Shown: in pieces, positions 26,815-34,565 of the stretch
Layout: every line of letters starts with the position of its first letter
Numbering within the stretch: position 1 is the stretch's first letter
Translations under genes and position numbers: made by a program
Origin: Psychrobacter sp. 1044
GTDB taxonomy: Bacteria; Pseudomonadota; Gammaproteobacteria; Pseudomonadales; Moraxellaceae
Assembly (NCBI RefSeq): GCF_904846525.1
Contig: NZ_CAJHAZ010000011.1
Location: forward strand, 1-64,000
Direction of reading: 5' to 3'
Length of the DNA stretch: 64,000 nucleotides
Notes under the pieces: model-generated
Told to the model about the DNA's origin: nothing
The model's input: only the letters and a program-made list of their open reading frames with translations
The model's database searches: none

Positions 26815-28305
26815 ATGATTAAGCAATATATGTCTGCAATGGGCGTAGAAGAAGCACACTATCAAAATGGCGACTTTGAAGTCACCACCCCAATTGATGG
26901 CTCAGTCATCGGTAAAGTCACGTTAGATACAGTGGCTGACGTCGATACTAAAATCCAAAATGCCAAACAAGCCTTTCAAGAATGGCGTGTCGTTCCTGCC
27001 CCTAAACGTGGTGAGTTGATTCGTCTGTTGGGTGAAGTCCTGCGTGAGCACAAAGAAGACCTAGGTATCTTAGTATCATTAGAAGCCGGAAAAATTAAAG
27101 AAGAAGGTCTTGGCGAAGTACAAGAAATGATTGATATTTGTGACTTTGCCGTGGGCGTATCGCGTCAGCTTTATGGTCTAACCATCGCCTCAGAACGCCC
27201 GGGTCACCACATGCGCGAGACATGGCATCCACTGGGTGTCATCGGCGTCATCTCTGCCTTTAACTTCCCCGTTGCCGTTTGGTCTTGGAATACGGCATTG
27301 GCCATCGTTTGTGGCAACCCTGTCATCTGGAAACCTTCAGAAAAAACCCCCCTTGTCGCCTTAGCTTGCCAAGCGTTATTTGAAAAAGCCTTGGCAAAAT
27401 TTGGTGAAGCACCAGCACATTTATCACAAATTATATTGGGTAAAACCGATATCGGTAATGCGTTGGTTGAAAACAAAGACATCGCTTTAGTCAGTGCCAC
27501 CGGCAGTACACGTATGGGCCGAGAAGTCGGGCCAAAAGTCGCTGAGCGTTTTGGTAAATGCTTGCTTGAGCTTGGTGGTAATAACGCCATGATTTTGGCA
27601 CCCACTGCCGATTTGGATTTGGCGCTACGAGGCATTCTATTCTCAGCAGTAGGAACGGCAGGCCAGCGTTGCACCACCTTACGCCGTCTGTTCGTTCATG
27701 AGTCGGTCAAAGGCGATATCTTACCGCGCGTTAAGTCTGCATACGAGACGGTGAGCATCGGTCATCCGCTTGAAAGCAATTTGGTCGGTCCACTGATTGA
27801 TGAAGACAGCTTTAATAACATGCAAGCGGCGTTAGAAAAGGCTCGCAATACTGGCGGTAAAGTCACGGGCGGCGAACGGGTGCTAATGGATAAATTCCCC
27901 GATGCTTATTATGTGACCCCGGCGATTGTTGAGCTTGATGAGCAAAATGACGTAGCACGTAGTGAGACGTTTGCGCCGATTTTATATGTCATGCCTTATA
28001 AAGAATTTGACGATGCGCTAGCGATGCAAAACGATGTGCCACAAGGGCTGTCATCTTGTATCTTTACCAATGACTTACGTGAAGCTGAAACTTTCCTCAG
28101 CGACCGCGGTAGTGATTGCGGTATCGCCAACGTCAACATCGGCACCAGTGGCGCTGAGATTGGCGGCGCATTCGGCGGCGAAAAAGAAACCGGCGGTGGT
28201 CGTGAATCAGGTTCAGACGCATGGAAAGCTTATATGCGCCGTCAGACCAATACAGTCAACTATTCAACCGAGCTACCACTAGCGCAAGGCATCAACTTTG
28301 GCTAA
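26815..28305 (+). CDS. amaB: L-aminoadipate-semialdehyde dehydrogenase
   Basis: 496-residue NAD(P)-dependent aldehyde dehydrogenase of the ALDH7 type. The cofactor loop is SATGSTRMGREV, the catalytic Glu is in LELGGNNAM, and the catalytic Cys is in GTAGQRCTTLRR; the block GGEKETGGGRESGSDAWKAYMRR is characteristic of ALDH7/AmaB. It oxidises 2-aminoadipate 6-semialdehyde (in equilibrium with piperideine-6-carboxylate) to 2-aminoadipate. The ATG at 26815 has AAGGGATTGATT upstream; an in-frame TTG 6 bp earlier is less likely. A hairpin CATTCC-N5-GGAATG lies about 105 bp upstream (26694-26710). Confidence 0.9.
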   Translation: MIKQYMSAMGVEEAHYQNGDFEVTTPIDGSVIGKVTLDTVADVDTKIQNAKQAFQEWRVVPAPKRGELIRLLGEVLREHKEDLGILVSLEAGKIKEEGLGEVQEMIDICDFAVGVSRQLYGLTIASERPGHHMRETWHPLGVIGVISAFNFPVAVWSWNTALAIVCGNPVIWKPSEKTPLVALACQALFEKALAKFGEAPAHLSQIILGKTDIGNALVENKDIALVSATGSTRMGREVGPKVAERFGKCLLELGGNNAMILAPTADLDLALRGILFSAVGTAGQRCTTLRRLFVHESVKGDILPRVKSAYETVSIGHPLESNLVGPLIDEDSFNNMQAALEKARNTGGKVTGGERVLMDKFPDAYYVTPAIVELDEQNDVARSETFAPILYVMPYKEFDDALAMQNDVPQGLSSCIFTNDLREAETFLSDRGSDCGIANVNIGTSGAEIGGAFGGEKETGGGRESGSDAWKAYMRRQTNTVNYSTELPLAQGINFG

Positions 28306-28312
28306 TAACAAT

Positions 28313-28342
28313 GTGACGTGACGTGATGTGATGTGATGTGAT
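28313..28342. repeat. Tandem repeat (GTGAY)x6
   Basis: Six consecutive pentamers, two GTGAC then four GTGAT, starting 7 bp after the amaB stop codon. A slippage-prone microsatellite in the amaB-nhaC intergenic region. Confidence 0.85.
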
Positions 28343-28430
28343 GCTTGTTAAGTAGGCTCAGCGCTTATTTAGCAAGCCAATCATTCGCTATTTTGGTCGC
28401 CAATTATTAAGTATTTATTGTTTTAGTATG

Positions 28431-28485
28431 AAAGCCTGCGGAAGTGATGAATAACTATTCATGATTTCAAAAACAGGCTTTTTTA
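28431..28485 (+). terminator. Nested hairpin terminator between amaB and the NhaC-type gene
   Basis: Outer stem AAAGCCTG / CAGGCTTTTTT encloses an inner inverted repeat (GAATA-ac-TATTC). A T-run follows. It may be a partial terminator or attenuator that lowers expression of the transporter and amaA relative to amaB. Confidence 0.65.
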
Positions 28486-28605
28486 CTCCCTTTGCAGTAC
28501 TCTTTTCAGCGCTTTTTTAGCATTATCAGCAGCCATGGATTGGTTGTTTCCAATACTGTTATATCTATGAAAGCAGTATCCACTACTAAGGAAGGTAGGT
28601 ATCTT

Positions 28606-30066
28606 ATGATGGATGATAAACCTTATGACGAAGCTAAAGAGGGCTACGGTCCGTCTTCTAGTTTTTTATTAGATATTGCACCTCTGGTGTTGACTGCCAT
28701 TATTCTAATGGTGCAGTTTTTTGTATTCAAAGATTTTACCCCTCATATTCCTTTAGCTTGCGGTATTTTAATCACCGGCTTGTTTATGAAGCTGCGTGGC
28801 CGTGACTGGGATGGCATGGAACAACGCTTTTTAAAGGTTGTTAAAATTGGTCTACCGGCCATGATTATCTTGATGGGCGTTGGTATGCTTATCGGCGCTT
28901 GGATTATCGCTGGTACCGTTCCCACGATTTTATACTATGGTTTTAGCGTTTTCTCTCCTTCATCATTCCTAGTTTCTGTCTGTATCATCTGTGCCATTAT
29001 TTCTGTCGCAACCGGTACCTCGTGGGGCACGGTTGGTACAGTCGGTCTTGCCATGATGGGTATTGGGCTAGGATTGGGTATTCCGCCGTCACTAACGGGC
29101 GGTGCTATCGTTTCTGGTGCTTTTTTCGGTGACAAGATGTCTCCTTTATCGGACACCACCAATTTAACGCCAGCAGCGGCTGGTGTTGAGCTTTGGGATC
29201 ATATCCGCGGTATGTTGCCAACGACTGTACCCGCCATGGTGACTGCATTGATTATCTATGCTTGGATTGGTATGGGTTACGGCGCAGAAAATGTCGATTT
29301 AACCTCAATTAAAGAAATTCAAACCTCACTAGCGGCCAATTATAACTTGAGCATAATTACGTTATTACCTGCTGTTGTCGTTGTCATCGCAGCGGTGATG
29401 AAAATGCCTGCTATTCCAACGGTACTGTCTGGTGTGGTGGTCGCAGGATTGGTCGCGTTTTTTATGCAAGGCGTGGGTGTGCATGACATTTTTACGGTCC
29501 TACAAAATGGCTTTGTCAGTGAAACGGGCTTTGCTGTCGTGGATCAACTGCTGTCTAAAGGCGGCATTATGTCGATGACGTGGGTCGTGACTTTGACCAT
29601 TTTTGCTTTAGCATTCGTCGGCTCAATTGAGCATTACGGTACGCTCAAAGCCATCATGGCAAAAATTAATAAAATGGTGAAATCGAGATTTGGTTTAGTA
29701 ATGACCACTTATGCCAGCACGCTTGGTGTTGGTACGCTCATCGGTGACGTCTATACCACACTGGTATTGCCAGGCCGTTTATTAAAAGACAAATATCAAG
29801 AAATGGGCTACAAGCGTACCACGCTTACTCGCTCTATTGAAGATTCCGGAACTCTGTTATCTCCGCTTATTCCTTGGAACATGGGCGGTAGTTTCGTCGC
29901 GGCAACACTAGGTATTGCGACACTCACTTATGCACCATTTGCCTTTGCTTGTTGGTTATCACCGCTATTTGGTTTGCTATGGGTGTTCTTAGACAAATTT
30001 ATCCCCCGTGAAGAACCTATTGTTAATAACGACTCAAGCGCGCTCTCCACTGTAGATAACGTGTAA
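28606..30066 (+). CDS. NhaC-family Na+/H+ antiporter-like transporter
   Basis: About 486-residue polytopic inner-membrane protein with 11-12 hydrophobic helices. NhaC-family features include GTSWGTVGTVGLAMMGIG, GAFFGDKMSPLSDTTNL, and a C-terminal repeat-like GTLLSPLIPWNMGG. Family members exchange Na+ for H+, or act as malate/lactate-type exchangers. Embedded between amaB and amaA, it may import lysine, pipecolate or another pathway amino acid; that is inference. The long open frame begins at a TTG (28492), but MMDDKPYDEAK at 28606 has GGTAGG about 8 nt upstream and fits the family N-terminus. Confidence 0.85.
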   Translation: MMDDKPYDEAKEGYGPSSSFLLDIAPLVLTAIILMVQFFVFKDFTPHIPLACGILITGLFMKLRGRDWDGMEQRFLKVVKIGLPAMIILMGVGMLIGAWIIAGTVPTILYYGFSVFSPSSFLVSVCIICAIISVATGTSWGTVGTVGLAMMGIGLGLGIPPSLTGGAIVSGAFFGDKMSPLSDTTNLTPAAAGVELWDHIRGMLPTTVPAMVTALIIYAWIGMGYGAENVDLTSIKEIQTSLAANYNLSIITLLPAVVVVIAAVMKMPAIPTVLSGVVVAGLVAFFMQGVGVHDIFTVLQNGFVSETGFAVVDQLLSKGGIMSMTWVVTLTIFALAFVGSIEHYGTLKAIMAKINKMVKSRFGLVMTTYASTLGVGTLIGDVYTTLVLPGRLLKDKYQEMGYKRTTLTRSIEDSGTLLSPLIPWNMGGSFVAATLGIATLTYAPFAFACWLSPLFGLLWVFLDKFIPREEPIVNNDSSALSTVDNV

Positions 30067-30083
30067 TTTAGAAGGAATATAAG

Positions 30084-31370
30084 ATGTTGCAAGAGCAATG
30101 TTTGTGGAATATGACCGCACCTATTATTGATACTTACAGCCAGATGAATAGCGACACCGAAGCGACTATTTGTATCATAGGCGGCGGTTATACAGGGTTA
30201 TCGGCGGCGATTCATTTAGCAGAAAAAGGCGTCAAAGTTATCCTTTTAGAGAGTCATACGATAGGCAGTGGCGGCTCCGGTAAAAGCGTAGGGCTCGTCA
30301 ATGCAGGTACTTGGGCGCGCCCTGATGATTTGAATATTGCGCTAGGTGAAGCGGCAGGTGAGCGTCTAACTGAAGCCCTCGGACAAGCGCCAACCTTAGT
30401 ATTTGACTTAATCAAACGTTATAATATCGATGCCCAAGCCACTCAAGCCGGTAATATCCACATGGCACATAACGCTAAAGGTGAAGTCGATGTCGACATT
30501 AGATACGAGCAGTTGAGCCGCCGCGGCGCGAACGTTGAAGTACTAACCGGCAGCAAATGCCATGAATATTGCGGTACCAAAAGTATCAATAAAGCACTAC
30601 TCGATCATCGGGCTGGTACCATAAACCCACTGGCTTATGTCAGAGGACTCGCAAAAGTAGCAACCAGTCTTGGTGTCACTATTTATGAGCATTCCGCTGT
30701 TGAAGCCTTAGAAAAGGTAGATGGCTATTGGTATGCAAGGACTTCTAAAGCGCGCGTGAAATCTGAGCGCGTCATTATTGCGACTAACGCCTATACCGAA
30801 GGCGAGTGGACAGAAATTAAAAAGACGTTTTATCTGGTGTATTACTATCAGATTGCATCTGAGCCGCTCAGCGGAGAAGCGGCAGACCGCATTTTGCCAT
30901 ACAAAACAGGAGCATGGGATACACGCTTGGCCTTGTCTAGCTTTCGCCGTGATGACGACGATCGCCTATTATTGGGAACGGTGGGTGGTACACAGCTTAA
31001 ACCAAAATCCTTTTATCAATCATGGGCCAATGCGGTGCAAAAAAGCTATTATCCAGATTTGCCAGCATTTAAGTGGCAGTACGAGTGGACTGGTAGCTTT
31101 GGCTTCACGCAAGATCATATTTTTCGAGTCATGGAGCCCGACGAGGGCTTGCTGACAGCAACGGCCTATAATGGTCGCGGCATTACCACAGGCACACTAA
31201 TGGGTAAGTGCTTTGCTGATTATATAATGACGGGTAATAGAGACAGTATTCCCTTACCATTTAAGACCTTAGAAGAGGCAAAAGTTTCTTTTGGCGGGAT
31301 GAAATCTGGCTTTACTGAGTTGGGATTGACCTTATATCATGCAGGACAATGTCTAAAAATAATTAGGTAG
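30084..31370 (+). CDS. amaA: L-pipecolate oxidase, FAD-dependent
   Basis: 428 residues, the same length as I recall for P. putida AmaA. DAO-type flavoprotein: the dinucleotide fold CIIGGGYTGLSAAIHLAE near residue 32, then GSGGSGKSVGLVNAGTW, which matches AmaA, and NGRGITTGTLMGK near the C-terminus, with the ending LYHAGQCLKI. It oxidises L-pipecolate to piperideine-6-carboxylate, which AmaB uses after hydrolysis. It is 17 bp after the transporter gene with GAAGGAATATAAG, so it is co-transcribed with it. No lysine racemase or piperideine-2-carboxylate reductase lies in the window. Confidence 0.9.
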   Translation: MLQEQCLWNMTAPIIDTYSQMNSDTEATICIIGGGYTGLSAAIHLAEKGVKVILLESHTIGSGGSGKSVGLVNAGTWARPDDLNIALGEAAGERLTEALGQAPTLVFDLIKRYNIDAQATQAGNIHMAHNAKGEVDVDIRYEQLSRRGANVEVLTGSKCHEYCGTKSINKALLDHRAGTINPLAYVRGLAKVATSLGVTIYEHSAVEALEKVDGYWYARTSKARVKSERVIIATNAYTEGEWTEIKKTFYLVYYYQIASEPLSGEAADRILPYKTGAWDTRLALSSFRRDDDDRLLLGTVGGTQLKPKSFYQSWANAVQKSYYPDLPAFKWQYEWTGSFGFTQDHIFRVMEPDEGLLTATAYNGRGITTGTLMGKCFADYIMTGNRDSIPLPFKTLEEAKVSFGGMKSGFTELGLTLYHAGQCLKIIR

Positions 31371-31530
31371 CTTTGTTGAGTCATCGTCTGATTTTTTCTA
31401 CCGTTTTTAAATATAAAGGTATTCAGACTTTGACGGCGATAGAGAGACCGTAACAATCGTATGATTACCAAAGCGTATTAATATCAGTATTTATTTTCTA
31501 TTATCTGATATGCTATCATCTTTAAGTCAT

Positions 31531-31731
31531 TATCGTGGGTTTAACAGTTTTGTCATTGCCAGCCATTATCGTTATAAATGGTGGCGTACAAACCTTGCAA
31601 CTTCCAGCACGATATAAAACAATTCTGGTAAAGCGCATGAGCCTGTACTCCGACATCCTCATTTGTGCCTGATTTTATTTGCCTATTTGGGCGTATTTCA
31701 CCCTTTTTCGTCGGAGTTACAGGAGTCTAAG
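31531..31731 (+). promoter_or_regulatory. Structured leader RNA, copy 1 (candidate translational attenuator)
   Basis: Untranslated leader of the gene at 31732, conserved in copy 2 at 56722-56908. Elements: helix P1 TATCGTG (31531-31537) with CACGATA (31608-31614). Inside it is helix P2, beginning TTTGT (31549-31553) with ACAAA (31588-31592) and extended by GCC/GGC and CCATT/AATGG. Next come a 61-nt core (31595-31655) with one mismatch to copy 2 and an 11-codon ORF at 31637-31672. The terminal hairpin pairs CCTGTA-CTCCGAC (31642-31654) with GTCGGAG-T-TACAGG (31710-31723), taking in part of the Shine-Dalgarno CAGGAG. Structure is predicted by eye. Confidence 0.75.
31637..31672 (+). CDS. Candidate 11-codon leader peptide MSLYSDILICA
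   Basis: Short ORF inside leader copy 1, ATG to TGA. Its partner in copy 2 (56815-56850) has the same length, the same first six residues (MSLYSD) and the same last codon GCC. Codons 3-6 (CTG TAC TCC GAC) form the 5' arm of the hairpin that covers the ribosome-binding site of the following gene, so translation here would open it. GGTAAAG lies 5 nt upstream as a weak ribosome site. Confidence 0.5.
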   Translation: MSLYSDILICA

Positions 31732-32199
31732 GTGTTCAATATCATGAGCCACATTGCTAACCAATCCAAATATACCCGTCATTATCATCCACGCCATCTT
31801 CTTGCCCAGTATGCGATCAATCAGATAGCGACACTTGAGCTGCGTTCGCAAGATATTGTCAAAGCCATGGGCTATCCTATCAAGCATACCATCCCTGCTT
31901 GTGAGCGCCTACGTCATGTATTATCGAATAAATACCTTGGGCTTGATGGCAGCTATATGGATAAATATTTTACCGCTGAAGAATTTTTAGCCGTGCTATT
32001 TTCTGTGCTGGATATCCCTCATACGCCGTTTGCAGAAGACATTGCCCAGATCAAAGATGCTGCTGTGCACGCTCAGCATGATAATAAAAATTCATCCTAT
32101 GGCAGTGTAAGCAATGCCTATCAACAGATGAGTGAACAAGATTATGAAATGGTTGATAGATTAGAAAAATATAAGCTAAAAAAATCTAAGGAATGTTAA
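31732..32199 (+). CDS. Hypothetical protein, leader-controlled paralogue family (short form)
   Basis: 155-residue soluble protein of unknown function. Its first about 105 residues align with the gene at 56909: YTRHYHPRHLLAQ, ELRSQDIVKAMGYP, ACERLRHVLSNKYLGLD, KYFTAEEFLAVLFSVLDI and FAEDIAQI. The segment SQDIVKAMGYP...CERLRHVL looks like a helix-turn-helix-type unit, but I cannot name a family. The rest is a short, charged, unrelated tail, so this copy lacks the C-terminal region of the other. The start is GTG: aligning the two loci places it exactly opposite the partner's ATG, 7 nt after CAGGAG. The Met at 31744 is the alternative. Confidence 0.75.
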   Translation: MFNIMSHIANQSKYTRHYHPRHLLAQYAINQIATLELRSQDIVKAMGYPIKHTIPACERLRHVLSNKYLGLDGSYMDKYFTAEEFLAVLFSVLDIPHTPFAEDIAQIKDAAVHAQHDNKNSSYGSVSNAYQQMSEQDYEMVDRLEKYKLKKSKEC

Positions 32200-32230
32200 T
32201 TTTTAAGCATTAGTTTTTAAGCATTAAGTA

Positions 32231-32258
32231 AAGCCTCACTGCAAAGTGAGGCTTTTTT
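32231..32258. terminator. Bidirectional terminator
   Basis: AAGCCTCACT - GCAA - AGTGAGGCTTTTTT between the 31732 gene and the convergent TetR gene. The same AAGCCTCAC stem recurs at 52237 and 59475. Confidence 0.9.
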
Positions 32259-32343
32259 CGTTGTGATCTTTTATGGTGAAATTGAAAAATTGGCTGGTAT
32301 GAATACTTCATAATATCGTACAAGTTATTGTATATCGAACTGA

Positions 32344-33048
32344 CTATACATCAGGCTTGGATATGGCTCGCCATAAAATCACGAATAACGCATCAAACTC
32401 TGCATTAATGGGTGTATCGGTCTGGCGGATGATATGCATCAAGCCAAGACGACTGATAAAACCCATAAACACATCAAAAAGTATATAAAGGGGCACGGTG
32501 TCATTTAGTACTCCGCGGTTTTGACCATCTTCTAATACATTCAAAAATGCGCCAATCAGCTCCTTATTTTCATAAATTGCAATATTACGTATACGCGATG
32601 CCGATACCGAAGACAGCACCATCACGGCATCAGGATGCGAATCTACAAAGTCAAAACAGACCCATAATGTCTTGCGCAGCCGATCTTGCACGCTATCAAT
32701 GCCTTGCAAATGATCCATGATGCGCGCCGCCAACCTGCCTAATACAATATCCATGATGGTATAAAACAGTGTTTGCTTATCACCAAAATATTTATACAGC
32801 GTCTGTAGTGAGACATTGGCAGACTTTGCAATCTGCGCCATGGTCACCTCATTAGAGTCAAAACCTGCAAACACTTTACGAACGGCTTTTTCAATTTTTT
32901 CTAAAGTAGCAGGGCGCATATCGGATAAGGGTGCCAAGGCGCGGGTTTCAATCGTGCTAGGTATCTGGCTCGTGGTTTTCATCGTTGGTTTCGTAGCTCC
33001 TTTACGGTAGGTATTTTTAGATAGCTCATGCTTGAAATAGTACATCAT
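32344..33048 (-). CDS. TetR family transcriptional repressor
   Basis: Up to 234 residues. N-terminal HTH: VTMAQIAKSANVSLQTLYKYFGDKQTLFYTIMD, followed by an all-helical ligand-binding domain. It is divergent from the beta-oxidation operon starting at 33312. The intergenic region holds two near-identical 16-bp palindromes (33078 and 33187), which I take as its operators. It probably senses an acyl-CoA or fatty acid, as many TetR regulators of fatty-acid genes do. The start is uncertain: ATG at 33048 has no clear ribosome site; MKTTSQ at 32982 has AAAGGAG but 14 nt away. Confidence 0.88.
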   Translation of the reverse strand: MMYYFKHELSKNTYRKGATKPTMKTTSQIPSTIETRALAPLSDMRPATLEKIEKAVRKVFAGFDSNEVTMAQIAKSANVSLQTLYKYFGDKQTLFYTIMDIVLGRLAARIMDHLQGIDSVQDRLRKTLWVCFDFVDSHPDAVMVLSSVSASRIRNIAIYENKELIGAFLNVLEDGQNRGVLNDTVPLYILFDVFMGFISRLGLMHIIRQTDTPINAEFDALFVILWRAISKPDV

Positions 33049-33077
33049 TTAAGGATTAATAAGATAAAAGTAAGTTG

Positions 33078-33093
33078 GGTAATTTTAATTACT
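33078..33093. promoter_or_regulatory. Candidate TetR operator O1
   Basis: GGTAATTTTAATTACT, a near-perfect 16-bp palindrome 30 bp upstream of the TetR start at 33048. It matches O2 at 33187 in all but three positions. Confidence 0.7.
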
Positions 33094-33186
33094 ATTATTA
33101 TTTAATTGGTTGCGCATTGTCTTTTACTGTCCTAGTATAAGTTTTGTATGATATTAAAGATAAAGAATGCTTAGATTGTATATAAC

Positions 33187-33202
33187 GGTAATTAAAATTA
33201 CC
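33187..33202. promoter_or_regulatory. Candidate TetR operator O2
   Basis: GGTAATTAAAATTACC: arms GGTAATT and AATTACC are perfectly complementary. It is the partner of O1, 109 bp away and on the side of the acyl-CoA dehydrogenase promoter. Confidence 0.75.
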
Positions 33203-33240
33203 ATAAGTAATATGTTTACACTCAATAGTATTTTATATTA

Positions 33241-33273
33241 GGGCGTGTCCTCGTTTGAATTGAGGACACGCCC
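33241..33273. mobile_element. Collapsed MITE family 1 (TIRs only, 33 bp)
   Basis: GGGCGTGTCCTC-G-TTTGAAT-TGAGGACACGCCC with TA flanks (33239-33240, 33274-33275). This is the left TIR joined to the right end of the 170-bp element with nearly all of the interior lost. It forms a strong hairpin only 38 bp upstream of the acyl-CoA dehydrogenase start codon, so it lies in that operon's 5' leader or promoter. Confidence 0.85.
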
Positions 33274-33311
33274 TAGCCATTATCAACTTCCCCTCGTCAA
33301 GGACAGACAAT

Positions 33312-34463
33312 ATGAGTATTGAAAAATTCACCCCGAACTGGATGACTGAAGAGCACCAGATGGTGCATGATAGCGCGCTTAAAATGTTTCAATCGTGGGA
33401 GCCAAAGGACGAGCAGTGGCGCAAAAACGGCATGATTGACCGTGCCGCGTGGGAAGAGGCGGGCGCGATGGGTTTCTTATGTGCATCGATTCCAGAGGAA
33501 TATGGCGGCGGCGGTGGTGACTTTGGTCATGAAGCGGCGCTTCTTTATGCGCAGGCTGAGGCTAATCAATCCGGATTCGGCGGCATGGTGCATTCAGGTA
33601 TTGTCGCGCCTTATATCTTGAGTCATGGTACGGAAGCGCAGAAAAAAGAATGGCTACCTAAGATGGCGACCGGTGAGTATGTGGCTGCGATTGCTATGAC
33701 CGAACCGGGTACTGGCTCAGATTTGCAGAACATCAAAACCTACGCCGTAAAAGACGGTGATGATTACGTTATCAATGGCTCAAAAACCTTTATTACCAAT
33801 GGTCAGCATGCCAACCTAATTTTGCTCGCCTGCAAAACCGATCGTGAAAAAGGTGCGCAAGGTGTCTCCCTTATCGTGGTAGAAACGGACAAAGTAGAAG
33901 GGTTTGAGCGTGGTCGTAATCTCGATAAAATTGGTCTGACCTCACAAGATACTTCGGAGTTATTTTTCAGCAATGTACGTGTGCCGCAAACAAATCTATT
34001 GGGCACTGTCGAAGGCATGGGTTTTATTCAAATGATGCAAGAGCTGCCACGCGAGCGTCTAATTATTGCTTTAACGGGCGTTGGTGCGATGAAGCTGGCG
34101 ATTAATTTGACCCTAGAGTATGTCAAAGGTCGTGAAGCCTTTGGTAAGCCTATTTGGAAGTTTCAAAATACACGCTTTAAAATGGCAGAATGCTACGCTG
34201 ATTATCTCGCTGCTAGCACGATGTGTGATGCCGCTGTCGATGCCATGTTAGAGGGCAAATTAACCGTACCGCAGGCGTCTTTGATTAAATATTGGGTGAC
34301 GCAAAAGCAATGTGATGTGATAGACGAATGCGTCCAGCTGTTTGGCGGTTATGGTTATATGACGGAATACCCAATCGCTCGCCTATATGCTGATGCACGA
34401 GTACAAAAAATCTACGGCGGCACCAATGAAATCATGAAAGAGCTGGCGTCACGCTTTATGTAA
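33312..34463 (+). CDS. Acyl-CoA dehydrogenase
   Basis: 383-residue FAD-dependent acyl-CoA dehydrogenase of standard length, first step of beta-oxidation. Motifs: IAMTEPGTGSDLQNI (FAD/substrate binding), FITNGQHANL, FQNTRFKMAE, and C-terminal QLFGGYGYMTEYPIARLYADARVQKIYGGTNEIMKE, in which YGGTNE carries the Glu used as catalytic base in many members. First gene of a rightward operon with thiolase, FadB-like, CaiB-like and ligase genes. AAGGACAGACAAT precedes the ATG. It is probably repressed by the divergent TetR. Confidence 0.93.
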   Translation: MSIEKFTPNWMTEEHQMVHDSALKMFQSWEPKDEQWRKNGMIDRAAWEEAGAMGFLCASIPEEYGGGGGDFGHEAALLYAQAEANQSGFGGMVHSGIVAPYILSHGTEAQKKEWLPKMATGEYVAAIAMTEPGTGSDLQNIKTYAVKDGDDYVINGSKTFITNGQHANLILLACKTDREKGAQGVSLIVVETDKVEGFERGRNLDKIGLTSQDTSELFFSNVRVPQTNLLGTVEGMGFIQMMQELPRERLIIALTGVGAMKLAINLTLEYVKGREAFGKPIWKFQNTRFKMAECYADYLAASTMCDAAVDAMLEGKLTVPQASLIKYWVTQKQCDVIDECVQLFGGYGYMTEYPIARLYADARVQKIYGGTNEIMKELASRFM

Positions 34464-34565
34464 GCGGCTGATTTGCTTTTTGGTTCTACTTCTGATTCTA
34501 AGAAATAGATTATTTTGCCATCATCCATCATGGTTATTTATTTAAAAAATAAAAAGGGAATTTTT

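Noticed and set aside
27204..27677. Minus-strand open frame of 157 codons inside amaB
   Set aside because: Antisense shadow of a conserved aldehyde dehydrogenase; no ribosome site or recognisable domain.
28431..28485. Lysine riboswitch upstream of the transporter gene
   Set aside because: Only a nested hairpin is visible; the multi-helix junction and conserved core of the lysine riboswitch are not seen.
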